From Daucus carota subsp. sativus (taxonomy: Eukaryota; Streptophyta; Magnoliopsida; Apiales; Apiaceae): 64,000 nucleotides of DNA. A program made the position numbers and the translations under genes. The notes below the pieces were generated by a model. The model was not told the origin of the DNA, made no database searches, and was given only the letters and a program-made list of their open reading frames with translations. This document shows, piece after piece, positions 35,177 to 46,900 of the stretch (within the stretch, counting starts at the first letter, position 1; each line of letters opens with the position of its first letter). The stretch lies in the NCBI RefSeq assembly GCF_001625215.2, contig NC_030383.2:12722779-12786778 (forward strand), in the 5' to 3' direction.

Positions 35177-35725
35177 ATGCAAGGTCAAGAGGGACAAGTT
35201 TTTGCTTGCCACAGCGTCGAGCAGTGGAATGAGCAGTTAGTTAAGGCCCAAGAATCCAAGAAGCTGGTATTTTTCTTTTCGTTCTTTTTCTTCAGTTAGA
35301 AGATTATGCATTTTGATATCTTCAGAGTTGGTTTAGCTGACTAAATGAATTTTATTGATAGGTTGTGGTGGATTTCACAGCTACATGGTGCCCCCCTTGC
35401 CGTTTCATTGCCCCGATTTTCGAGGAATTTGCCAAGAAGATGATTCATGTTATCTTTCTTAAGGTGGATGTTGATGAACTTCAGGTGAACAAATTTGAGG
35501 TCTTAGTTACGAGGGTTTAGATTTTTGTCAGTAGAGCTTGTTTGCTAATATACACATGTTGTTTTGTTAATGCAGTCTATTTCCGAAGAGTATGAAGTGG
35601 AGGCAATGCCAACCTTTGTGTTCATCAAAGAAGGGGTGGTTGTCGACAGGGTTCTGGGTGCTAGGAAGGATGACTTGCACAGCACCATCGTTAAGCATTC
35701 TGCTGTTACAACTGCAACTGCCTGA
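35177..35725 (+). CDS. TRXH: Thioredoxin h
   Basis: Three exons, 35177-35266, 35362-35484 and 35576-35725, all phase 0, give 120 aa, the usual size for cytosolic thioredoxin h. The active site is WCPPC in [20 protein letters not shown]. The cis-Pro loop is [12 protein letters not shown]. The N-terminus ([17 protein letters not shown]) has no transit peptide. It reduces disulfides in target proteins, itself being reduced by NADPH-thioredoxin reductase. WCPPC and the first-intron position fit the h type, subgroup I. It converges with the BGAL gene, with about 770 bases between the two stop codons. Confidence 0.97.
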
Positions 35726-36494
35726 ACTCGCGTCTTTCTGGAGATGTAAACTTGTGCTTCTAATTATATCTATCCTGTTCATCATAATGTAGCCATGGAT
35801 TACACTAGTTTCCTGGCATGGAGTGTTGTGTGTCTGTGTGAACCTTGTAATATTATTGCTTCTTAACAAAGAATTATGCAGCAAGTGTTCGATTAATAAA
35901 CTTATATTTTATCTTAAAGAATAACTGTTGGTTTTCTGGCTGTTATCTCTGATATCTCTCGCAGTTTTTCTGGTTACTATGCCAGTGTCATTGATTATGA
36001 TTCACCTCTAAGATTGAACCAGAAATCTTTGGCGCTACCAGCCTCCCGGCACATTATAATTCTGTACAACTATGATCTATATCACCATTATCATTCCTTA
36101 CAGCACCTGCTTAATGTTTTGGAATCTTTAGCAGAAATAACGAGGCCAGTTGAGATAAATACTACTATCACTTGGATTTCATACAGCGGTCTTGTAATAT
36201 ACAAACGACTACAAGGCTAAGCAGACACTTCGAAGACAATCACCCATTCATTAGAGGAAGTTGTCGACTTCTTGAGTATGGATGTAGGACAAGAATTTGA
36301 ATAAAATTCTATAGCACCTACTTCACAACCAATAATTATGTATAGAAAGTGACCTGATTATCTCTGAACGATCTCTAACTAGTGGAAGCACCAGTCTTGT
36401 CTGTTGAATCACAACCTCCTCCTTGTTTCTGAACGCATCTGACAATAATTACACTTAAAGCACCATTCTGTTGTTTTGAGTCAAGTGGCTTTCG
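35726..36494. other. Spacer between convergent TRXh and BGAL genes
   Basis: It contains both 3' UTR regions. No other gene or repeat was recognised. Confidence 0.55.
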
Positions 36495-39400
36495 TCACAG
36501 TTTACCAGAACAAACAGCTTCAACTGATAGCCTCTTCAACACATTGGGACAGGGATCTGCTTGGAAGTAATTATTTGATGCAGTAACTTTGCAGCTCTCC
36601 TTGCCCACGCACATCTGTTTCATATTTATTTAGGAACACAATGTAAGTTGAAAATCTCTAGGACACACCAAGTCAGTTTAAAGATGTTTGATGAGTTGAG
36701 AATCACCTTCTCTACGATGGCATGAGAATTTGGTGAATGGCAAGCCCCCTTTTGAAAATTTCCACAAGTTCCCGTTGGAGTTCCAAAGCTTGCAAATTTT
36801 ATGGCTGATATTGACTGGCCTGGGGCACACCTTAGATGAAGGTTAACCTCTCCAAGCATTTTTGGTTCACCAGTATTATCGATTTTCCAATTCTCAACAG
36901 TTGGGTGGTGCTCAAATGTATCAGCGCAAACACTTCCAGTTGTTCTTTTTGATAGAGTTATCTTTGATGCATCTCCACCTAGTTCTTCAAGAAGTACCAG
37001 AAGATTTTGTTTTGGATTCAACCAAGATCTGGGTACATGATACCTGATAACACCAAATTATTGTTGAGGGAATTAAATTTTATAAAATCAAGTTAGTAAA
37101 AGATAATTAGCACTTGTGAAGCTTTACCATCTTTGAGTTGGTTGACCGCAGCCTTGCTGGCATTTTGGGGCTCGGTAAGTTCCAGCATACTTGCAGACAC
37201 CGCAATTTCCATTTGCATATTCCATCCAATATCTGCCTATGCTTTGCCCGTTGATCCAAGCTTGACCTTTGCCCATGCTTCTCAAGTCCAATGCCAATGG
37301 CTCATTGCCTTCTGGTGCATCAAAGTAAGCCTGCAACTCTCGGAGATTATTATAAGGCTGTAGCAAATTTAAACTTTTATTACAATTTCCTTGGGTATCC
37401 CTTACCTTATACCATGTCAGTGGCTGCTGGACACGGTTAAATAGTGATCCTCCAACCCACTCAACAGCTGATCTTTGACTTGGAGAAACCAAATTCATTG
37501 ACTCTCCTCTCAGTCCAACCTATTTGAAGGTCATTGCATCAGGGGAATTAAGAAAAAGTGTTAAGAGTAATAAACCAATTACATGTGCAGTGTAACTTAC
37601 CTTATAGGTCCATTCTTGAAATGATAGATCCCTCCTCCCCTGGTCAACTCCATGTAGCGAAACTGGTCCCATAATTCCAGTATTCCAAGTCTCAAACCGC
37701 AACCCAATATTCTTCAGAAGAAGGCAATTAAATCAGTGACAGAATTCACTTGTACAGAGCAGTTGACATATACAAAAAGAAGTAATGATGTATCTGGGAG
37801 TAAAAATATAGCAAAAAAACTTACAGGTAATCCAACAGCAACGCTAAGTAGTGCAATTTTATTTGTTCCAGCGCGCAAGTTGACTGGTCCAGTAAATGTA
37901 AATTTCATGTTCTCCCGGGTACCATAGGCAGAACCTTTATATATTAAACAAAATATCAGCTTAATGATGCCTTGCATTGATCATTCACATTAGAAAATTA
38001 AAGAAGCAAAGTAAACAGATCATCTATATCTAGTAATATGAACCAAAAGGGATATAGTGGTAAAATCTTATAGTACCTGAATACTGCCCGTTGACAAAGA
38101 CATGTACTGCATGACCTCTCGACTCCGCAGCAAGAGTGGGTTTCTGTCCTCCTCGAAGAAATGATTCAGATGACTTTACGTCAATGCTAGTAGAGGGCAC
38201 AAAAGTTGAGTCAAAAACAAGTAAAGAGTGACGTGTCCCCTATTCAGCCCCGGTAAATCTTAATAGAACAAAAGGTACATCTCAAATTATTTCACTTAAA
38301 TATGCTTTTAAAAATTAAGAAAGACCGAAATGAACTCTGAGAGTGATGAGTTGCTCTATAGTTTCCCGTGCTAATGTTAGTGCTTGACATAAAAGCTAGA
38401 GTTTGCGACAAGTTGTTTCTTTGCAAAGCTTTTCACAAGAGCTATAGAAGGGATCCGACCATATCTTCTCTGTTATTTTAACTGCAAATTCTATACTAAT
38501 ATTTGCTTCTCTTAGTGTACTTAGCTTATCTGCTAGTTTCTTCAGTTGACCGCTGCTTTGCTCTTTAAGCTTCTGGGTCTGTCAAGTAGCTTGTCACGGG
38601 GTGTGCCCCTAGCATTTGTCGTTTATTTTTCCATTGGTATATAATATATTTATTTAGCAAAAAAAGAGAGAGGGGGGGAGAGTTTCGCAAACTATATCTC
38701 TTGACAATATATCTTTTATCTTTTATAAATTTTTTCAGGTAAACTGATTAACAATATTTTTCTGAACCAAGTTTTAGAACTCAAAAGTAAAAATAGCTTT
38801 TAATATTAAATTTTTCAGAATGGTTTATCTAGCTTCTGGTAGAGGTGGACTAATTTAAGCTAAATAACAAAGTTTTTGGAGGGGGTTTGTAGAATAAGCA
38901 AATATTGAATATGGTCAAGAAAGTATTGGTTAACAATTCTTAACCATAAATGTTTGTACAACAGAAGAGACGCACCTTGTCATGTACCACAAATAGTCAC
39001 TGTTATCTCTAGTTACATTTAGCTGTTCCAGAAGCCCTGTCACTGTGAATGTGGAACTTTTACTTAAAGACATTATATCTTCATCAAAAGTCTGCCAAGA
39101 ATGCAAGAAAGAATTGGTTGGCAGCATTTGAATCCGTGACGTTTGACTTTTAACCTATAAGATCAGGGAAAATCACACATTTAAGTACTTTCTACGAGTG
39201 AGGTCAAAATTAACACGTGGAGCATAAGATCTAAGTCAGCATTAATAAACTGCAGTGTCCTAGTTAAACTTCCACTTACTTTAGCAGTGTTGAAGACTAC
39301 ATTTATGCAATCAGGAAGGATGCTGACAGACCAAGGAGGCAAATTATAATGCTTGTTATTGAATTTCACCCTCGCAGCAGAGTTGTTATCAATGTTTGTG

Positions 39401-42009
39401 AGAAAAGCTGCACAATGTCCATGATCACCAGAGAATACATGGGCCTGGAAAGTGATGCTTGATTTAGAAATAGTGGTAAATTGCTTTATTGATGTTAAAG
39501 TTCAAATTACTGTATGATAAGGATATATATGTATAATTGGAAAACCTGCTGATATTTTCCTATGGATATGACATTAGGATCTGAAGAAACCAGTGCTTGT
39601 TCACATAGTTTAATAGCCTTGTGAAGTTCCTTTAAGTGGCCATATTTTGGTTCCCTGATCAAACCTGCAGAGGGTGAAAGTACATGAGTAGGTATACTAA
39701 AGGACAGATACAATGAAGTATGAATGTGTTTTCATGTATTTTTTGGAAATTTTGTAAATTTATATATGACTAAGGTATATAATATATATATATACCACAA
39801 GTTCAGGAAATAATCATTGTTTTAATACGATGTACATTAGTATATCAAATAAGTAAATGGTTTATCTTATTAGAAAATATATTGAATACGATTGGAGAGG
39901 GAGAGCAAACGGAGACAAATAAATTTTGCAAAGAACTAAGATTTGTAATTAAACTGGAAAAGATGTCTACTTATCCGATGGGTTTTTATCTGAAAAACTG
40001 ATGATAAAGTATGTGTAAAATGTAAATATAAGAAAAGTTTATATTCAGACGACATACAAAAGATCATCAAACATTTTTGAATGTCTGATCATCTATGACA
40101 AATCCTCAACATTTCAATGATTTTCAAACACTATAATGACAAGTGGAAAAGTAAAGTTCTCACCATATTCATCAATTGGAGCATCATAGTCATAGCTGGT
40201 TGTGATAAAAGGACCACCAGCACTGCGACCAAAGTTGGTACCCCCGTGGAACTGTTGGGAGGAGTAAGCATAAGAAGACAGTATTGGGAACAATTATAAA
40301 AGTTACGGAGCATAACCATGCAAAGGAGCTAACCATGTAGTAATTCACGTATGATCCACCTTTAAGCATGAAACGTGTCACGGCAAATGCCAAATCTTGA
40401 ACTGGTCGTTGGTAGATTGGACCGCCAAACTCAGTGAACCTTATCGGTCAATACATAAGACATAAGAAACTACAGGACTAAAGTTGCATTCCTTTTAAAT
40501 ATATGTTTATATATTAAGCTTACCAGCCGCTCCAAGCCTCAGTCCACATCTTGGGCTTGTAAGGTTTGTTTGGCGAAAATGCATCACAGTAGAATCCGTT
40601 GCAGGCATTTATCTATATTGAAGATATCAATGAAAACACGATTCAAACATAACATATCAGATCCAAAGTTGGATACTTATTGCAGGAAATAGCAACATAT
40701 TTATTCAACAGAGATAGCAGCACTGAATATCCATGGCTTTGTTCTTAAAGTACATAAGAACGCAATAAAAGAACTATTTATTGACTGCATATGATCAAAA
40801 ACAATATAAACAAAACACATATTGACAACTTACAATGGGGTCAGGTGCATCCTCTTCCTTGCACATCACCCAAGGCACTCCTGTATCAAGTCCAAGAGCC
40901 ATCTTCGCGGCCCAATTTATGTATGATGCACCAGCAGCACCTAGTGCATTTCTTTCTGCACCGTACTCATTTTCAATCTTCACAATCAATATCAAACAGC
41001 TAAGTTTGGATATATTATTATCTATTACTGCAAACAATAACAATATATTTGCCACTACATATTCTTATTAGTACAATGACTCAAACCTGAGATAAGATTA
41101 TAGGCCCTCCCTGCGATTCAAACAGTCTTTCACTCTTCATCATCTGAACAATTTTTTGGGTAAAACCTTGCATAGCAGCCTTCATAACAATGAAACTTGA
41201 AAGTCAGCAATCATGTACAGCAGGAAAAAGAATAATTAAATTGTTACCACACAAATAGAATTAAAACCTTGAATGGTCCATTATCTGTTCTGAAGCTAAT
41301 GCCAGGAACATACTTTAACCATACAGGAAACCCCCTGCATCCAAAGAAAAGAAAAGGCCCAATTCCATCACCTTGCTAAACATTTGATTGCAATGCAGGA
41401 AAAGAAAAAACAAGAAAATGATAAATCTCTGAAAGATATAATACCCAAAATTCCATTCAGCACAAACATATGGTCCAATTCGAAGATGAACATAGAGCCC
41501 AGCTTTTTGCACTGTCTTAATAAACCTCACAATATCATATCTTCCCCTAAAATCATACTGGAAAATTCAATACAACATTAATCTTTATTGAACAAAGCAA
41601 CTAAAGTAACATAACAGAGCTTGTTGTCATAGGAATCTTGATCAGAAACACTCACATTGCCAGGAGAAGGTTCATGAACATTCCAAAAAACATAGGTATC
41701 AATGACATCTAATCCTCCATTCTTAGCCTTCAAAATAAGATCTTCCCACATCTGTCACACACCCATTACAACAAACACATCAACATTATCAACACAGTTC
41801 AAAAAAACAGCAAAAACTCTATTAAAATGCATACATACCTCTGGGGTACTTCTTGGATAATGTATAGAGCCAGAGAGGAGGATTCTTCTGTGCCCATTAA
41901 TGATAATTGCCTTGTTATCATAAGTAACAGAAGATTGGATCAACTGGGCACCTAAAACTAACACTAAGCTCAAGAAATACACTGATTTGGTGACTGAGTT
42001 GGTCACCAT
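36495..42009 (-). CDS. BGAL: Beta-galactosidase, GH35 with C-terminal SUEL-type lectin domain
   Basis: Nineteen exons on the minus strand, rebuilt from ATG 42009 (41839-42009) to the last exon 36495-36614. All junctions are GT-AG and in phase, giving 844 aa. A signal peptide ([20 protein letters not shown]) targets the apoplast. The GH35 barrel has [33 protein letters not shown], the acid/base Glu in [10 protein letters not shown], and the nucleophile Glu in [10 protein letters not shown], then [14 protein letters not shown]. Downstream are the beta domains ([27 protein letters not shown]) and a Cys-rich SUEL lectin domain ([34 protein letters not shown]). The enzyme removes beta-galactosyl residues from cell wall polymers. 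It is most like Arabidopsis BGAL3/BGAL1 by recall. The largest intron is 789 bases (38187-38975). Confidence 0.97.
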
Positions 42010-42803
42010 TTTAAGTGATTTTAGAGTAAAGTTGCTAACTTTGTTGGCCAAGGAGGGAAGAAAATTTAAAAGAAACAAGGCAAATAAATGAGAAAATTGA
42101 AAAGGGGGTTTACACTTGTGATCTCATAGGACCATATGCAAGTCTGCAAGCAGCAGTGCCAGCAAATAATAGTAAGCTGCTTGGATTCTTTTGATTATTC
42201 AAATCTATAGTGTACTGTGTGTTTTCTTCTCACCTTAAAATACACTTTTTCAAATCCAAAACCTATTGCATAGTACCAGGAATTTACTGCGATCTTTTAC
42301 TGTTGATGCAAAGATAAAGATTCTTCTACCAATGGTTAAAATTTTCGGTCAAGATATAATAGAACATAAATATGAAAACTGCCGTAAGTAATACTCCCAG
42401 TTGTTATTACCTTGAATTTTCTGAAAAGAATTGTATAGTTGGCCTAAATAGTATTCCGTCATTCCGTGTCTGTGCCGATCATTTTTCAAGATTTTTATAA
42501 AATATATCTTTTATAAGGTTTTTTTAAATCCCTTTCTGAACTAGAAATTTTGATTTTATTTTTTATTTAAAATAAAAAATTTCAAAATAATATATAAATC
42601 TTAATATACGTGTCAAAAATTGGTAAAGCTATATAAAAATGAGAGGGTGTTATATATTTGTAAAATTGGCGTAAATAGTACGGAGTAGAATGTCGGTGGT
42701 AATAATTGGCTTGATTCACTTTAAGGTGGGTTTAAATAATTTAGAAAAAGCTGGGTTCAACTCACCGAACTTTCATCATTTCTCCGAGGATTTTATTTTT
42801 ATC
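42010..42803. other. Upstream region of the BGAL gene
   Basis: It holds the presumed BGAL promoter. Around 42380-42690 it is very AT-rich, with TACTCCC-like and GGAGTA-like edges, perhaps a worn MITE. No gene was seen. Confidence 0.4.
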
Positions 42804-42980
42804 GGTTTTTCTATCGTGTGCCCATTGCTAAAATCTATGGATTTGGAAGCTTTTGATTGGCTTACACCATCTAATAATGGTGGACCCCCCTGCATTTGCA
42901 ACAACCACACCAATCAAACACCTCCAAATCCATAGATTTTAGGACTTAGCATGTGCCCATGGGCACACACTAGACAAACC
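42804..42980. mobile_element. Hairpin MITE (GTGTGCCCAT ends)
   Basis: The left arm GTGTGCCCATTGCTAAAATC-TATGGATTTGG is complementary to the right arm CCAAATCCATAGATTTTAGG...GCATGTGCCCATGGGCACAC. The loop includes CCACCATTATTAGATGG-type sequence. It is about 177 bp. The right end itself carries the palindrome GTGCCCATGGGCAC. No target duplication was resolved. Confidence 0.7.
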
Positions 42981-43669
42981 CTATTTTTATATAAGCACTG
43001 ACGTTACATTACACATATATTTTCTGTCGGTTATTTGTTTTCATCTTTTTGAAAATTTCCCCCAGCTTTTGATGAATAACAACTTTAGTTGGATATGTGT
43101 CCAAGCTAGTAGTATAAGTTGGAGCAAGTGAGAACTTGAACACTGCTTACTCACACTCCATAAGTGATGATCAAATTAGATTATTTATTGTAATAAAGAT
43201 GTAAGAAATTAATTATCATTATTACCTGCAGACCTATAAAAATCATTTATTAATCGAGATTCACTGCCGTTGGTGCTTTTAATTTCAGAGCCGGTGAGTT
43301 GTGCAACTCAAATGCGATATGTAATAGGGGTGTGACATGTTATAATAATGCAAAACACATTTTACTTTGATCTATCTCTAATTCTTCCTGATTAACCTGG
43401 CATAACATGATTAACAGCAGATATTTGAGGCCCTGTTTGTCCAAGAATATACAACTTATCTGTCGTATAGCACGTATAATATGTATTTATGTCGAGTTTG
43501 ATGTGGTGGGGAAAAGACTTGCGCCATGTGATGTGTCTCAGAAGGTTTTGACCGTGCACTAGTAGCACTGTAGCGGGGCGGATCGAGCTGGAAGCTGGAG
43601 CATCGCTTATAAAGAAAATTTTAATAAAATTAAATTATATATATATTGAAAACATTTAAATTCTTTTAG
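42981..43669. other. Spacer before the chromovirus
   Basis: AT-rich, with no gene recognised. Confidence 0.4.
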
Positions 43670-43674
43670 TAGTG
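43670..43674. repeat. Target site duplication, left (TAGTG)
   Basis: This matches 49105-49109 exactly, on the other side of the chromovirus. Confidence 0.93.
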
Positions 43675-43993
43675 TGTGATAGAATGAACCACCCAGACTT
43701 ACCCAATACAACAATAATCCAACAATTAAGCAGCAAAACAGGAAATGATATTAATTATAGGTACGAATTACACGGAATACTGGACTTTCGAGCCGCCAGG
43801 TAGCTCCCAAATTCTCCCAAAACAGACAAGATAATTCGATAACCCTAAACATAGCATTTCTCACCCTAATATCCCTCTTCTCCTGCTCAAAGACCATTAT
43901 GCCCTTCCACCCGTAACTGGGCCAACCACTTTCTCTTTGGGCTTACGACGAGTGTACACTTGTGCAACTGGGCCTGGATCCTGATGTATGGCA
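43675..43993 (-). repeat. 3' LTR of the chromovirus
   Basis: 319 bp, identical to 48786-49104. It contains the gag-pol stop codon at 43897-43899, so the frame runs about 97 bases into the LTR. Confidence 0.96.
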
Positions 43994-46900
43994 TTACCCT
44001 CCCCTTTGAATTTCACCTTGTCCTCAAGGTGGAAGTGAGGAAATCGCAGGTCCGTCAAAGCAGCATCCTCCCATGTAGCCTCAAAAGGTGCCAACCCTTG
44101 CCATTTGATTAATACCTCCCGCCTCACGGCCATGCCAACCTGAACCAACCTTGTTGCTAACACTGACTCCGGTTCCACCTTAAGTTCCAACTCTGGTGAC
44201 AGTTGTGGGGGCAACTGTGCAGATACCTCAGCTGAGCTCACCGACCGCTTGAGTTGGGATACATGAAAAACTGGGTGAATACGAGCTTCTGGGGGTAACT
44301 CCAGTTTGTAAGCGACCTTACCAATGCACTGAATGATGGTAAATGGTCCGTAGAAACGAGCTGATAATTTTTCATAGGGACGACGAGCCAGTGAACTTTG
44401 ACGATATGGCTGCAATTTCAAGTAAACTTTATCCCCAACTACAAAGCTTTCCTCTCTACGCTTGCAATCCGCATACAACTTCATTTTCTGCTGGGCCTGT
44501 ACCAAATGGAACTGCAAATCATCACGAATTGCCTCCCTTTCCTGTAGCCACTCATCCAAACTTGCTACCTGTGTCTTCCCTTTACTCAACCGAGCTAGAT
44601 GGGGTGCTTCACATCCATAAAGAATTTGAAAAGGACTCATTTTTGTTGACAGATGGGGTGAAGTATTATAGGAAAATTCGGCCCAAGCCAACCAATTTGC
44701 CCATGTCTTTGGCTTGCCCCCAATGAAACAACGCAGGTAGGTTTCCAGTCCTTTATTTACCACCTCCGTCTGTCCGTCGGACTGGGGGTGATAGGCGGTG
44801 CTTCTGTGCAACGCCGTTCCGTGTAACCGGAAGAGTTCAGTCCAGAAAGTACTCAGGAATATTCTGTCACGGTCGGACACTATGGAAGAAGGGAATCCAT
44901 GCAATCGAACTACTTCCTTCACAAAAACCTCAGCCACTGTAACCGCAGTATAAGGGTGTTTTAACCCCACAAAATGGGCGTACTTGGACAGCCGATCGAC
45001 CACGACTAATATCGAATTAAACCCTTTAGACAAGGGTAATCCATCCACAAAATCCATGGAGATGTCCTGCCAAACCACTGTCGGAATTTGAAGCGGTTGT
45101 AATAACCCAGCTGGGGCAAGTTGTGAGGACTTCTGTTGCTGACATATATCACATTGCTGCACATACAAAGCCACATCCTTGCGCATGCCCACCCAATACC
45201 AGTCACGCACAAGACGTAAATAAGTCTTAAGCTCCCCTGCGTGTCCCCCCATGGTGGAGTTATGGTAATCATGCAAAAGTAACGGAACAAACTTTGAGGT
45301 TCTGGCTACTACCCCCCTGTTTTTGAACATCAGACGGTTATCTACCAGGTGGAAACCAGCATGGGACTGGTGGTTCGTGTGCAGCTGCTTAACAATTTCT
45401 CGCATCCCAGGATCTCTACGTAACTCTTCCTCCAATTCCTCCCAGTTAACCACTGTAGTTGTCACGATGGCATTCAAGTGTATCCCTTCGGTTTTGCGAG
45501 ATAACGCATCTGCTGCCTTGTTTGTTATGCCTGGCTTATATTTAACTTCAAAATCAAACCCCATAAGCTTCCGTACCCATTTCTGGAATGCCACATTAAC
45601 ATCCCTTTGCAACATCAAGTGTCGAAGACTCTGCTGATCGGTATGTACCACAAAATGCCTTCCAAGTAAGTAGTGTTTCCATTTCTCAATAGCTAGGCAG
45701 ATTGCCATTAACTCTTTCTCATATATTGACTTTAGCTGCGCTTGATTGCCCAACAGCTTACTAAAAAACGCAATCGGTCGCTGTTCCTGCATCAACACAG
45801 CGCCTAATCCATACCCGGAAGCATCAGCTTCTACCACGAATTGTTTCTGGAAATCTGGCATTGCGAGCACCGGAGGCCTTGTCATCGCCAACTTGAGGCT
45901 ATTGAAAGCTTCTGTTGCTGCTGGTGTCCACCCAAAATTATCTTTCTTAAGCTGTGCAGTCAAAGGTTGAGCCATTTGGGCATACCCTGCTATAAACCTT
46001 CGGTAGTAGCCGGTCAACCCTAAAAAACCCCTGAGTTCGCGTAGGTTACTGGGCTGAGGCCACTCTACCATTGCACGCACCTTATTACTGTCCATGGCTA
46101 CCCCTGCACTGGAAATCATATGCCCCAGGTAAGACACCGAAGTCTGCCCAATTTCACATTTCTTCAGATTTGCATATAGCTGATGGTTTTCTAGCTGACC
46201 CAGTACTTGTGACAAATGCCCAATGTGCTCCTCTGTGGACTGACTATACACTAGAATATCGTCAAAGAAGACTAAGACAAACCGTCGAAGGAAGGGTCTG
46301 AAAACTTCATTCATTAAGGACTGGAAGGTGGCCGGCGCGTTTGTCAACCCAAACGGCATTACTAAGAATTCGTAATGCCCATCGTGGGTACGAAACGCAG
46401 TCTTGTGGGTATCCTCTGGCCTCACTAGAATCTGGTGGTACCCCGCCTTAAGATCAATCTTTGTGAACACTTTAGCACCGCTCAATTCGTCCAATAACTC
46501 GTCAATCACCGGAATAGGGTACTTGTCCGGGATGGTCTCCTTGTTGAGAGCCCTATAGTCCACACAGAAACGCCAGGAATTATCCTTCTTCTTTACTAGT
46601 AAAACCGGACTGGAAAACGGGCTGTTAGAAGGTTTTATGAGCCCTGCTGCCAACATTTCTTTTATTAACCTCTCAATTTCATCTTTCTGGCTCTGCGGGT
46701 ATCGATAAGGCCTCACCCCTACTGGATTGCTGCCTGCCATCAGATTAATTGCATGCTCGTGACCTCGCACCGGAGGCAGCCCAACAGGATCCTGAAATAC
46801 TTGCTTGTATTTTGTGATGGTATCCGTCAAATATCGGGGAATAGTTTTCAACCGTTGCTCTAATGATGTTGAAAGTGTGTCCTGTGCTTCCAATTGACTA

